Shown here: positions 26,391 through 35,592 of the stretch, piece after piece
Layout of the letters: each line of letters begins with the position of its first letter
Numbering within the stretch: position 1 is the stretch's first letter
DNA from: Pedobacter deserti
GTDB taxonomy: Bacteria; Bacteroidota; Bacteroidia; Sphingobacteriales; Sphingobacteriaceae
Direction of reading: 5' to 3'
DNA: 64,000 nt
Assembly: GCF_024436415.1 (NCBI RefSeq)
Contig: NZ_JAFMZQ010000001.1
Coordinates: 1,984,001-2,048,000, forward strand
The notes under the pieces: model-generated
What the model was told of the DNA's origin: nothing
Databases searched by the model: none
What the model saw: only the letters and a program-made list of their open reading frames with translations
Translations under genes and position numbers: made by a program

Positions 26391-26610
26391 ATGAAAGAAG
26401 AAGCAATTGCAATATTTGATTATGCTGAAGAACTTAAGGAAAAGCTCATAGAGCTGGTGGTTTACCAGAACTATTCAAAAGAAGAAGTAGCTAAAAAGTA
26501 CGGTCTGGTAAATACCTATATCCTGACCAACTGGATTATTGGGTACAAGAAAAAATTAGAGAAAGGAGCCGTAACTTCAGCTCCTATGGAAAAGCCAAAG
26601 ACTAAAGATG
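26391..26610 (+). pseudogene. Transposase OrfA-like helix-turn-helix fragment
   Basis: The first 75 codons read KLIELVVYQNYSKEEVAKKY then VNTYILTNWIIGYKKKLEKG, which resembles the helix-turn-helix part of IS3-type OrfA proteins of Bacteroidota. After PMEKPKTKD, where such proteins normally continue into a leucine-rich coiled coil, the frame runs into the antisense of the ROK gene, so the coding similarity ends near 26610. I see no OrfB, no terminal inverted repeats and no target duplication. It is best read as the 5' remnant of a transposase gene, cut off next to the ROK gene and just outside the tRNA island. Confidence 0.45.
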
Positions 26611-26636
26611 CCGCTTCCTCAGCGCAGCGGCATCTT
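26605..26636 (-). terminator. Hairpin at the 3' end of the ROK gene
   Basis: Perfect 11-bp stem, AAGATGCCGCT (26605-26615) with AGCGGCATCTT (26626-26636), 10-nt loop. It covers the last codons of the ROK gene and on the minus strand is followed by TTAGTCTTT. The T run is weak, so termination is likely but not certain. Confidence 0.5.
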
Positions 26637-27884
26637 GTGCTTTCCTGCTTTTTGGATACAGGCACCCAGGAAATGGTCAATGCCTGTCGTAGCATAACCC
26701 AAAAGCCGGGAATTTTCACCGAGTTCTGAAGACAGGATTGCTGTGCGCTCCCTGATCTGGGTCATACAGTAAGTATTGATGGCCTGCTGCATGGGCAGGG
26801 TAATGTACTGTTTGGCTTCAGCTATCTTTCCGCTAAGGATGATCAGTTCCGGATTGAACAGCTGTATCAACACGGCAATTCCTTTGCCCATATGGGTGCC
26901 TATGTTGGAAAGCAGCTGTATGGCGTACTGATCTCCTTTGTTTGCTGCTTCGATGATCACGGCAGGTTCAATTCTTTGCAGTTCTTCTTTACTGAGTTTA
27001 TTGAGCATGGAGTTTTTGCCTGATAAAATGCCTTCCTTGGCCATTTCTGACAGGGCATTGCCGGAGGCGATAGTTTCCAGGCAGCCGTGCTTTCCGCAAT
27101 AACAAAGGGCACCGTTTTCGACGAATGGGATATGTCCGAGTTCTCCGGAAAAGCCGCAGGCCCCTTTTCTCAGCTGCCCGTCCATAATGATACCCAGGCC
27201 GACGCCCCAGTCCATTAATAATATAAGTGCGTTTTGTTTGCCTTTTGCCATTCCGTGTGTGAATTCTGCCATTGATGATCCATTTACATCGTTCTGTATG
27301 ACCACGGGCAGCTGCAGCATTTTTTCAAATGCGGCTGTAAGGGATGTATTTTCTGCATCACTTAAAAAGTAGCTGTAGCTTTGTCCTTTTTCGGAATCTA
27401 CCAGGCCGGGCATGCCTACGCTGCAGCCGATCAGTTGATCGTTGCTGATGTGGTGTTCTTTGAGTATTTCCTCGACATTTGTGGTTAAAATACTAAAGAA
27501 GTCCGATCTGCTGCTTTTTGATATGGGCAGGGTAATGGATTTGGGTTCGGCTACATAGTTATAGTTGTTGTCCATAACGGCTATTTTTGTACGGAACAGT
27601 TCTATATCTATACATATAATAAGTATCTTTTTGTCCTTTAGCCCATATAGATCGGGTTTTCTGCCGCCCATCGAAACCCCATAGCCTTTCTTTTCTATCC
27701 AGTCTTCGTCGGTCAGGTTGCTGATGAGCTTCAAAATGCTTGGGGTGCTCATGTTCATGGTATGGCACAGGGTGGAAACTGAGCACGGCCCGAGGTTGAA
27801 AAGGTGTTTGACAAGCTGGAATTTGTACAGCGACTGTTTATCGCGTACCGGTTTGGTTATGTTATTTAATAGATGAAGATTCAT
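26619..27884 (-). CDS. ROK family transcriptional regulator
   Basis: 421-residue sugar-responsive repressor of the NagC/XylR type. Residues about 15-75 are a winged helix-turn-helix (FQLVKHLFNLGPCSVSTLCH, STPSILKLISNL). From about 85 it has the ROK sugar-kinase fold: QNDVNGSSMAEFTHG, LLMDWGVGLGIIMDGQL, and the zinc-binding segment GHIPFVENGALCYCGKHGCL with three Cys. The ATP phosphate loop is not obvious, as usual in regulators. It is divergent from the Gfo/Idh and DUF1080 genes across about 190 bp, so it most likely controls them in response to a sugar. Operator half-sites could not be fixed by eye. Confidence 0.9.
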   Translation of the reverse strand: MNLHLLNNITKPVRDKQSLYKFQLVKHLFNLGPCSVSTLCHTMNMSTPSILKLISNLTDEDWIEKKGYGVSMGGRKPDLYGLKDKKILIICIDIELFRTKIAVMDNNYNYVAEPKSITLPISKSSRSDFFSILTTNVEEILKEHHISNDQLIGCSVGMPGLVDSEKGQSYSYFLSDAENTSLTAAFEKMLQLPVVIQNDVNGSSMAEFTHGMAKGKQNALILLMDWGVGLGIIMDGQLRKGACGFSGELGHIPFVENGALCYCGKHGCLETIASGNALSEMAKEGILSGKNSMLNKLSKEELQRIEPAVIIEAANKGDQYAIQLLSNIGTHMGKGIAVLIQLFNPELIILSGKIAEAKQYITLPMQQAINTYCMTQIRERTAILSSELGENSRLLGYATTGIDHFLGACIQKAGKHKMPLR

Positions 27885-28071
27885 TTATTTAATCTTTCAA
27901 TTTTGCTAAATATAGACAACTTATATTAAAATTTTATAGAAGTATTTTTATTCCGTAAATAAATACATGATGTTTTGACTTTTCGACAATTTCTCGTTAA
28001 TATTAACCATACAAGTATTCGATTTTTTGTGCTGTAAGCGCGATAAGGAGAATCCAAACTTAACCACTTAT

Positions 28072-29352
28072 ATGAAACCGGAAGAACCACAACAAAAAAA
28101 CACCAGGAGAGATTTTATTAAGAAGTCTGCGGTCGGTGTGGCCGCTTTTACTATTGTTCCCCGTTATGTGCTCGGCGGACAGGGTTTTCTTGCACCCAGC
28201 GATAAGCTGACAAAAGCGGTAATTGGGGTAGGCGGTATGGGCCGCGGCCACTTTGGATATGAGGGCACCCAGGTGGTGGCCATTTGTGATGTTGACAAAA
28301 ACCACCTGCAGCAGGCTGCGTCCATGCTGGACAAGGGTGTAAAGACTTTTAGTGATTACCGTGAGCTGATCCAGTTGCCCGAAGTGGATATTGTACATAT
28401 TGCTACTCCGCCGCACTGGCATGGGATTATGGCTGTTGATGCGGCCAACGCGGGTAAGGATATCTGGTGTGAAAAGCCAATGACCCATACGATAGGCGAA
28501 GGAAAAAGGGTTGTGGAAGCTGTAAAGCAGCACGGCCGCATGTTCAGGTTGAATACCTGGTTCAGGTTTAAAGATACATTTTATGGTATGGGCACGACTG
28601 TGAAACCCATTAAGAAACTGGTTGACAGTGGTATGCTGGGCTGGCCGCTAAAAGTGACCGTGGGCAAGCATACAGGTTATGACTGGAAGTTTTACTGGGT
28701 GGGTAAAGACAATCTGGAGCCCCAGCCTGTACCGCCGGAACTGGACTACAATTCATGGTTAGGGCCTGCTCCTTATAAGCCATACCATCCGCACCGCGTA
28801 CACCAGACTTTCAGAGGTTACTGGGATTATGATGGTGGTGGCCTGAGCGATATGGGGCAGCATTATATTGACCCGATCCAGTATTTCCTGGGTAAAGATG
28901 ATACCAACCCGGTTTCTGTTGAGGTGGATGCTCCGCAACAGCATACGGATGCTGTGGGCATCTGGCGCAGGATCACTTATACTTATGCGGATGGCTGCCA
29001 GATCATCCTGGATGGAGAGGGCAAGGATACGAATGTTCCTTATATTGAAGGCCCTAAGGGTAAACTCTACCCTGGGTTTAAGTCCGATATTCCTGATCTG
29101 GAACGCAAACTGGCCCAGTTCCCTGATCCTGATCCGGAAATCGTGGAATTTTCAGAGTCGGTGAGGACGAGGAAGAAGTTTGCTTTGAACGAGGAGAACG
29201 GACACCGTTCCTGTAATATTGTAAATATTGGCCTGGCTGCTTTGAGACTCGGACGGTCGCTGAAGTTTGATCCGGTAAAGCAGGAGTTTGTGGATGATGA
29301 GGCGGCCAACAGGCTCATCAACCCGGTAATGCGCGCGCCTTTTTCTATTTAA
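28072..29352 (+). CDS. Gfo/Idh/MocA family oxidoreductase with Tat signal
   Basis: NAD(P)-dependent sugar dehydrogenase-type protein of 426 residues. The start NTRRDFIKKSAVGVAAFTIV is a twin-arginine signal, so it would be folded with its cofactor and exported to the periplasm. The Rossmann motif is VIGVGGMGRGH, followed by VAICDVD and the family motif WCEKPMTH (the EKP motif) near residue 142. The C-terminal half has LSDMGQHYIDPIQYFLG. ATG 28072 places the Tat motif near the N-terminus; a TTG at 28027 is less likely. Together with the next gene it suggests periplasmic oxidation of a sugar at C3 and cleavage of the 3-keto product. Confidence 0.9.
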   Translation: MKPEEPQQKNTRRDFIKKSAVGVAAFTIVPRYVLGGQGFLAPSDKLTKAVIGVGGMGRGHFGYEGTQVVAICDVDKNHLQQAASMLDKGVKTFSDYRELIQLPEVDIVHIATPPHWHGIMAVDAANAGKDIWCEKPMTHTIGEGKRVVEAVKQHGRMFRLNTWFRFKDTFYGMGTTVKPIKKLVDSGMLGWPLKVTVGKHTGYDWKFYWVGKDNLEPQPVPPELDYNSWLGPAPYKPYHPHRVHQTFRGYWDYDGGGLSDMGQHYIDPIQYFLGKDDTNPVSVEVDAPQQHTDAVGIWRRITYTYADGCQIILDGEGKDTNVPYIEGPKGKLYPGFKSDIPDLERKLAQFPDPDPEIVEFSESVRTRKKFALNEENGHRSCNIVNIGLAALRLGRSLKFDPVKQEFVDDEAANRLINPVMRAPFSI

Positions 29353-29395
29353 CCATCAGGAGAACTGTTTCAAACAAAAAATTTGATTAATAATC

Positions 29396-32300
29396 ATGAT
29401 AAAGAAATTATTATTTGTCCTGCTGTCGGTTGCTATGCTGACCAGTATGACCGGCAATATGGTTTTTGCCCAGGACAAAAAAGATGAACGAACTGTTACG
29501 ACCAAAATAGCCGACCTGCTGGCCCAGTTGCCTGCCAGGGATGCTGCCCAGCTGGCCCGAAACATGAAGGAGATTGCTGATCTTGGTGAGAACGGTTATG
29601 TGACGCTGATCAGCGGGCTGACTGCGCCGGGCAAGGGCAATAATTCATTAATTGAATATGCGGTGGGTGGTTTTACCGCTGCATCTACCAAATCCGGACA
29701 GCAGGCCTGGCGGTCTATGGCGGTTAGCGCATACTGTAAGGCCTTAGCGAAACTTTCTGATAAGCAGAACAAGGCTTTTATCATCAGTCAGTTTGACCTG
29801 GTTGGCAATGATGCTGCTGTGCCTTGTCTGGAGGCTTATATAACTGATGAGCAGCTTGCTGATGAGGCGTCAAGGGCATTGGCAAAGATTGGATCTCCTG
29901 CTGCGGTTTCTGCATTGGTAACCGGATTAGGCAAGGCAAACGGCAAGGCTAAGGGTGCTGTCGTTGAAGCTTTGGGGCATACCACTTCTAAGGCCGCTGC
30001 TGACGCAATAGGGCCGCTTGCTGCGGGTTCTGATAAGGATCTGGCAAAAACTGCTTTACATGCGCTGGCGCATATTGCAGATGCCTCTTCTGCTGATGTA
30101 TTGATTAGGGCTGCAGAAGATGCTGGTTATAAATATGACAAGACCAATGCGGTGGCTTCTTTACTGGTTTACGCGGAAAACAGGGTTGCCAGCGACAAGG
30201 CCGGTGTGGAAAAGATCGCAAAGGCTATTCTGGAAAAAGCAACCGGAGATGATCAGGTTGATCAGCGCATTGCTGCACTCAAACTGATCGCGGAAACGCA
30301 GACTGGTCAGCAGGCTTTGCTGGATGCTATGAATGATAAGCAGTTTGAATTCCGCGCAGCGGCGGTAAGACTGGCGGCTGCTGGTTTGACTGATGCAAAT
30401 AGTGCGGAATGGGTGAAGAGACTCGGGAAGGCGGACGCGCCTACAAAGGTTTTGATTATTGATATGCTGGGCAGGGCTCACGCAAAATCTGCGTACGCGG
30501 TTTTTCTGAAGTTATTTAAGGATAAGGATGCAGAGGTGCGTAGTGCCGCATTTTCTGCGGCTGCATGGACGGGGCAAGAAAAAGCAATTGAGCCAATGGC
30601 AAAGGTAATGGGCAAGGATACGGCAAATTTGGTTGCCGTATCTGAAGTCCTGCGACGGATCAGGGGCAATGATGTCACTGCGTCAATCAGTAGTAGCATT
30701 GCAGGTGCAAAACCAGAAGTACAGGTGGCTTTGATCAATGTCCTGGCGGCACGTGCTGCAAGTGGCCAGCGTAATGTTATATCTGCTGCACTGACCAGCA
30801 ACAAACCTGAAGTAAGGAGAGCAGCTTTTGCAGCTTTAAAGAGTGTTTATACGCCGGAAAGTAAAGCGGAATTGTTTGCTTTAATGGATAAAACTACCGA
30901 CCCGGCTGAACTGAACGATATACAGGCGGCAATTATTGCTGTAAACAAGCAGGGTAGCAACGCTGATGCACAGACTGCAGAAATCATGGCGCAGATGGAT
31001 AAATCTGCTGAGGACAAGAAGTTGCTGTATTATAAGGTGTTGGGAAACATTGGTGGCAAGAAGTCACTGAGTGCTGTTTCATCAGCTTTTAATACTGGCA
31101 ATGATGCGGTCAAAAAGGCTGCTTTGGATGCATTGTCTTCCTGGGCTGATGCGGGTTCGGCTGATGAGCTGATCAAAATAGCCAGGACAACGAATAACCC
31201 TGATTTTTTAAACCAGGCTGTTAACGGTTATCTGCGCCTGGTAAGGAACGCGGATTACGCTGACGAGCAAAGGTTGTTGTTGCTGCGCAATGCGATGGCA
31301 GTAGCTAAAACTCCGGCTCAGCAGCAAAGGATTTTAAAGGATATCGAGGGAGCGAAGTGTTTTAATGCAATAGTATTTGCCGGTCAGTACCTCGACAATC
31401 CTGCTACACAGCAGGCTGCAGCCAATGCAGTTATGCATATTACCATGGCTGGTGAGTACAATGGTGATATTGTAAAGAACCTGCTCAACAAAACCATCGC
31501 TGTGATCACTGGCGGTGATGCAGGTTATCAGAAGGAAGGAATGCGTAAGTATATTTCTTCTATGAAACCGGGTGAGGGTTTTGTTCAGGTATTCAATGGA
31601 AAGGACCTTACAGGATGGAAAGGTTTGGTAGCTGATCCGATCAAACGGTCAAAAATGGATGCAAAAACACTGGCTGATGCACAAGCTAAGGCTGATGCTG
31701 CCGCAAAGGACAGCTGGAAGGTGATTAACGGAGAACTGGTGTTCCAGAGCCATGGTGATAACCTGGCCACCGTAAAGAAATATGGTGATTTTGAGATGCT
31801 GGTTGACTGGAAGATCATTGATGATAAGAAGGGCGAGGGTGATGCCGGTATTTATTTGCGTGGTACTCCCCAGGTTCAGATCTGGGACAATGCCCGTACC
31901 AATGTGGGTGCACAGGTGGGCTCTGGTGGTTTGTACAATAACCAGTCCAACCCAAGCAAGCCTTTGGTTGTTGCAGATAATAAACTGGATGAATGGAATA
32001 CTTTTAGGATCCTGATGAAAGGTGACCGCGTTACGGTGTGGTTGAACGGGGTACTGGTGACGGATAATGTGATCCTGGAAAACTACTGGGACAGGAACCT
32101 GCCTATCTTTGCTGAAGAACAGATTGAACTGCAGGCGCATGGTTCACCGGTTGCATACAGAGATATTTTTATCCGGGAGATCCCGCGTCCTAAGCCTTTT
32201 GAACTGAGCGCTCAGGAGAAGAAAGAAGGGTATAAGGTCCTGTTTGATGGTACTAACATGCACAGCTGGACCGGTAACACGACTGATTACGTGATCGAAG

Positions 32301-32824
32301 ACGGCAATATCGCGATCAGGCCAAAGCCGGGTAAGGGCTCTGGCGGCAATTTATTTACCAAAGAAGAGTTCAGTGATTTCGTATTCCGTTTTGAGTTTAA
32401 GCTGACTCCGGGCGCCAATAATGGTTTGGGTATCAGGGCACCTCTGGAAGGTGATGCGGCTTATACAGGTATGGAACTCCAGATACTGGACAATGAGGCG
32501 CCGATTTATAAAGACCTGCATGTGTACCAGTATCACGGTTCTGTATATGGCACAATTCCGGCGAAACGAGGTTTCCTGAAACCGGTAGGTGAGTGGAACT
32601 ATCAAGAGGTAATTGCCAACGGCCCTAAGATAAAAGTGATCTTAAATGGCACGGTAATCCTCGACGGCGACCTGACTCCTTTCAGGAAGAATGGTGCACC
32701 TGACCATAAAGACCATCCGGGACTGTCAAGGGATAGTGGCCATATTGGCTTCCTTGGTCATGGTTCTCCGCTGGAGTTCCGCAACATCAGGATCAAAGAC
32801 CTGGCTAAGAAGGAGGGTACCTGA
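29396..32824 (+). CDS. Secreted HEAT-repeat protein with two DUF1080 (3-keto-disaccharide hydrolase-type) domains
   Basis: 1142 residues. Signal peptide 1-25 (LLFVLLSVAMLTSMTGNMVFAQ). Residues about 30-700 are HEAT-like helical repeats rich in Ala (VPCLEAYITDEQLADEASRA, AVSALVTGLGKANG). Two DUF1080 domains follow, at about 725-935 (VQVFNGKDLTGWKG, GDAGIYLRGTPQVQIWD) and 944-1138 (YKVLFDGTNMHSWTG, NGLGIRAPLEGDAAYTGMEL). Established knowledge: DUF1080 (PF06439) proteins hydrolyse 3-keto-glycosides, and Gfo/Idh proteins can make them. It lies 43 bp after such a gene. The codon bias leans to GCT/GCA Ala, reflecting composition. Substrate unknown. Confidence 0.88.
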   Translation: MIKKLLFVLLSVAMLTSMTGNMVFAQDKKDERTVTTKIADLLAQLPARDAAQLARNMKEIADLGENGYVTLISGLTAPGKGNNSLIEYAVGGFTAASTKSGQQAWRSMAVSAYCKALAKLSDKQNKAFIISQFDLVGNDAAVPCLEAYITDEQLADEASRALAKIGSPAAVSALVTGLGKANGKAKGAVVEALGHTTSKAAADAIGPLAAGSDKDLAKTALHALAHIADASSADVLIRAAEDAGYKYDKTNAVASLLVYAENRVASDKAGVEKIAKAILEKATGDDQVDQRIAALKLIAETQTGQQALLDAMNDKQFEFRAAAVRLAAAGLTDANSAEWVKRLGKADAPTKVLIIDMLGRAHAKSAYAVFLKLFKDKDAEVRSAAFSAAAWTGQEKAIEPMAKVMGKDTANLVAVSEVLRRIRGNDVTASISSSIAGAKPEVQVALINVLAARAASGQRNVISAALTSNKPEVRRAAFAALKSVYTPESKAELFALMDKTTDPAELNDIQAAIIAVNKQGSNADAQTAEIMAQMDKSAEDKKLLYYKVLGNIGGKKSLSAVSSAFNTGNDAVKKAALDALSSWADAGSADELIKIARTTNNPDFLNQAVNGYLRLVRNADYADEQRLLLLRNAMAVAKTPAQQQRILKDIEGAKCFNAIVFAGQYLDNPATQQAAANAVMHITMAGEYNGDIVKNLLNKTIAVITGGDAGYQKEGMRKYISSMKPGEGFVQVFNGKDLTGWKGLVADPIKRSKMDAKTLADAQAKADAAAKDSWKVINGELVFQSHGDNLATVKKYGDFEMLVDWKIIDDKKGEGDAGIYLRGTPQVQIWDNARTNVGAQVGSGGLYNNQSNPSKPLVVADNKLDEWNTFRILMKGDRVTVWLNGVLVTDNVILENYWDRNLPIFAEEQIELQAHGSPVAYRDIFIREIPRPKPFELSAQEKKEGYKVLFDGTNMHSWTGNTTDYVIEDGNIAIRPKPGKGSGGNLFTKEEFSDFVFRFEFKLTPGANNGLGIRAPLEGDAAYTGMELQILDNEAPIYKDLHVYQYHGSVYGTIPAKRGFLKPVGEWNYQEVIANGPKIKVILNGTVILDGDLTPFRKNGAPDHKDHPGLSRDSGHIGFLGHGSPLEFRNIRIKDLAKKEGT

Positions 32825-32950
32825 GTTCTTCCAAACTTACTTCATCAGGATACGGTATATCGCTATCGGTTTGTTTTGGAAACTGGAAAGTCAGGCAAGA
32901 TTTTCTGGAGTGTGTTCCCAACATCCTGGCTACTTCGTGGCCGTTAACTA
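32825..32950. other. Noncoding stretch before the 11-bp repeat array
   Basis: First part of a gap of about 490 bp up to copA. There is no terminator hairpin behind the DUF1080 gene that I can find and no convincing gene; an antisense frame of 87 codons crosses it but looks like a product of the repeats. Confidence 0.4.
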
Positions 32951-33126
32951 GAAAATAAGTAGATATTAAATAGAATATAAATAGAGGCTTGGTATATCCT
33001 TGGTATATCCTTTCTATATCGTTGGTATATCCTTGATGTATCCAAAGGATATGCCAACGATATGCCAATGATATCTTAACGATATGTTATTTATCTACTT
33101 ATTATCTAATTAGATTCTATTGATTA
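32951..33126. repeat. Tandem array of sixteen degenerate 11-bp units
   Basis: From 32951 the sequence can be cut into sixteen 11-mers without a gap. The core units are TATCCTTGGTA (32995), TATCCTTTCTA (33006), TATCGTTGGTA (33017), TATCCTTGATG (33028), TATCCAAAGGA (33039), TATGCCAACGA (33050), TATGCCAATGA (33061), TATCTTAACGA (33072) and TATGTTATTTA (33083). The three or four units at each end are more diverged and AT-only. Units on the left carry TTGG and those on the right CCAA or TAAC, so the array is also roughly dyad-symmetric about 33040. The period is close to one helical turn. Confidence 0.85.
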
Positions 33127-33314
33127 CGTACTTATTGGCCACTAGGTACAGAATAGACACTTTGAAGAAAAACACTTAAGGGTCAGCAGATCACTGGCTA
33201 ATGAGAAGAGATCTCTGGATAAGCTGTAAATTCTGCAAATCAATCCCAAAATTCTGTAAGTGCTATTTAGCTTTTTGTCCTGAGATTTGTATTGCAAATT
33301 TAAACAATCAACTC

Positions 33315-35537
33315 ATGGCAACAGATAATAGCAACGAAAAAACGATCAAGAGGACTTTTCCCGTGCTCGGAATGACCTGTGCCTCCTGTGCAAGCAGTGC
33401 CGAAAGCATTACCAGTCACCAGCCTGGTGTTGTTAGTGCCTCTGTGAATTTTGCCACGGGTAACCTGTTGGTAGAATATATGCCTAAACGTATTGGCGTA
33501 GAACAACTGCAAAAGGCGATGCAGTCAGCCGGGTATGATCTGCTGATTGAAGATGAATCTACACAGCGCGAGACGCTGGATAACCTTCATGCCGAAAAGT
33601 TTAACAAGCTTAAAAATAAGACCATCTGGGCGGTGCTGTTATCACTTCCTGTCGTAACAATCGGTATGCTCTTTATGGATATGCCCTATGCCAACGAAAT
33701 CATGTGGCTTTTTTCTACACCCGTAGTTTTGTGGTTGGGTAAAGATTTTTTTGCCAATGCCTGGAAGCAGGCCCGGCATCGTTCCGCAAACATGGACACG
33801 CTCGTAGCACTGAGCACAGGCATTGCATATGTGTTCAGCGTTTTCAATATGTGGGTGCCCGAGTTCTGGCACCAGCGGGGCCTGCATGCACATGTCTACT
33901 TTGAAGCAGCATCGGTGGTCATTGCATTCATTCTTTTGGGTAAATTACTTGAAGAAAAAGCGAAGGGTAATACCTCTACGGCGATTAAAAGGTTAATGGG
34001 CCTGCAGCCTAAAACGGTCATGTTGATTCAGGCTGACGGAACAGAAAAACAGATAAAGATAGATGAAGTTAAAGTCGGCGATGTTATCCTGGTTAAACCC
34101 GGAGAAAAAATTGCGGTAGATGGTCTGGTGACTTACGGGAGCTCTTATGTAGATGAAAGCATGCTCAGCGGTGAGCCGATCCCTGTCCTTAAAAAGGAAA
34201 ACGAAAAAGTATTTGCCGGAACGATCAACCAAAAAGGCAGTTTTCAGTTCAGAGCGGTTAAAGTAGGCAAAGACACGATGCTTGCCCAGATCATCAACAT
34301 GGTGCAGGATGCACAGGGAAGTAAAGCTCCCGTACAAAAGTTGGTTGACAAAATCGCCGGTGTTTTCGTTCCGGTCGTATTGGGTATTGCAATCCTTACA
34401 TTTCTATTGTGGGTCGTTTTGGGCGGAGATAATGGCATTGTTCATGGACTTCTGGCGGCCGTTACCGTACTGGTTATCGCTTGCCCTTGTGCATTGGGGC
34501 TGGCAACGCCTACTGCAATTATGGTGGGCGTTGGTAAAGGTGCCGAAAGCGGTATCTTAATTAAAGATGCTGAGAGCCTGGAGCTGGCTAAAAAAGTTGA
34601 TGCGATAGTGCTGGACAAAACAGGAACAATTACCGAAGGCCTGCCACGGGTAACAGACATACAATGGCTCAATAATGATGATAGCACTAAAAACATTTTA
34701 CTAAGTATAGAAAAACAATCAGAACACCCACTGGCGGAGGCAGTGACTAAGCATTTGCAAGGTGTGCAAGCCATCTCTTTGTCGATGTTTGAGAGCCTTA
34801 CAGGTAGAGGCATAAAAGCCAGTCACCACAATGAAAACTACTATGTAGGCAATCAAAAACTGCTGACAGAAAATCAGGTTCAGATTGGCGAGCAGCTGCA
34901 AGCCTGGGCCGACGAATGGAGCCGCCAGTCTAAGACCGTGATTTGGTTTGCAGATAGCAGGCAAGCACTTTCTGCAATAGCTATTTCCGATCAGATAAAG
35001 GAAACCTCAATAGAAGCAATCAGGCAATTGCATGACATGGACATTGATCTGTATATGCTTACAGGTGATAATGAGGCCACTGCCAAAGCTATCGCTCTGC
35101 AAACGGGCATCAGGAATTACACTGCCGAGGTATTGCCACAGCAGAAAGCAGATTTTATAAGAGAATTACAAAATCAGGGCAAAACTGTTGCAATGGTGGG
35201 CGATGGTATCAATGACAGTACGGCCCTGGCAACGGCGGACGTGAGCATAGCCATGGGTAAAGGAAGCGATATTGCTATGGATGTTGCCAAGATGACAATA
35301 ATTTCATCAGACCTTACTAAAATTGCACAGGCTATAAAGTTATCAAAACGGACCGTAGCCACCATAAAACAAAACCTCTTCTGGGCATTTATTTACAATG
35401 TGATCGGTATTCCGCTAGCGGCAGGTATTCTTTATCCAATCAACGGATTTCTGCTTAATCCGATGATTGCTGGCGCAGCAATGGCTTTAAGCAGTGTAAG
35501 TGTGGTAACTAATAGCTTGAGGTTGAAATGGAAATAA
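33315..35537 (+). CDS. copA: Copper-exporting P-type ATPase (P1B)
   Basis: 740-residue ATP-driven exporter of Cu(I) in the inner membrane. One N-terminal heavy-metal-binding domain with GMTCASCA (Cys22 and Cys25), eight membrane segments, the actuator motif SMLSGEPIPV, the metal-site motif ACPCALG (Cys390-Pro-Cys392), the phosphorylation site DKTGT at Asp434, the nucleotide-binding SEHPLAEA and the hinge GDGINDS. CPC fits copper or silver. I start at ATG 33315; an upstream ATG at 33201 would add 38 residues unlike the family. No CueR, CsoR or CopZ gene is adjacent. The 11-bp array ends about 190 bp upstream. Confidence 0.94.
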   Translation: MATDNSNEKTIKRTFPVLGMTCASCASSAESITSHQPGVVSASVNFATGNLLVEYMPKRIGVEQLQKAMQSAGYDLLIEDESTQRETLDNLHAEKFNKLKNKTIWAVLLSLPVVTIGMLFMDMPYANEIMWLFSTPVVLWLGKDFFANAWKQARHRSANMDTLVALSTGIAYVFSVFNMWVPEFWHQRGLHAHVYFEAASVVIAFILLGKLLEEKAKGNTSTAIKRLMGLQPKTVMLIQADGTEKQIKIDEVKVGDVILVKPGEKIAVDGLVTYGSSYVDESMLSGEPIPVLKKENEKVFAGTINQKGSFQFRAVKVGKDTMLAQIINMVQDAQGSKAPVQKLVDKIAGVFVPVVLGIAILTFLLWVVLGGDNGIVHGLLAAVTVLVIACPCALGLATPTAIMVGVGKGAESGILIKDAESLELAKKVDAIVLDKTGTITEGLPRVTDIQWLNNDDSTKNILLSIEKQSEHPLAEAVTKHLQGVQAISLSMFESLTGRGIKASHHNENYYVGNQKLLTENQVQIGEQLQAWADEWSRQSKTVIWFADSRQALSAIAISDQIKETSIEAIRQLHDMDIDLYMLTGDNEATAKAIALQTGIRNYTAEVLPQQKADFIRELQNQGKTVAMVGDGINDSTALATADVSIAMGKGSDIAMDVAKMTIISSDLTKIAQAIKLSKRTVATIKQNLFWAFIYNVIGIPLAAGILYPINGFLLNPMIAGAAMALSSVSVVTNSLRLKWK

Positions 35538-35592
35538 TAAGGTAAATTTCTTAAATGAAATGTAATTGCTAAAATATCGCTATCATTGGCAA

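Noticed and set aside
32805..33068. Minus-strand 87-codon frame with QGYT repeats
   Set aside because: The repeated peptide follows from translating the 11-bp DNA repeat, it overlaps the end of the DUF1080 gene, and no start or codon pattern supports it.
32951..33126. Possible CRISPR array
   Set aside because: Units are 11 bp, degenerate and directly joined; there are no unique spacers of constant length and no cas genes in the window.
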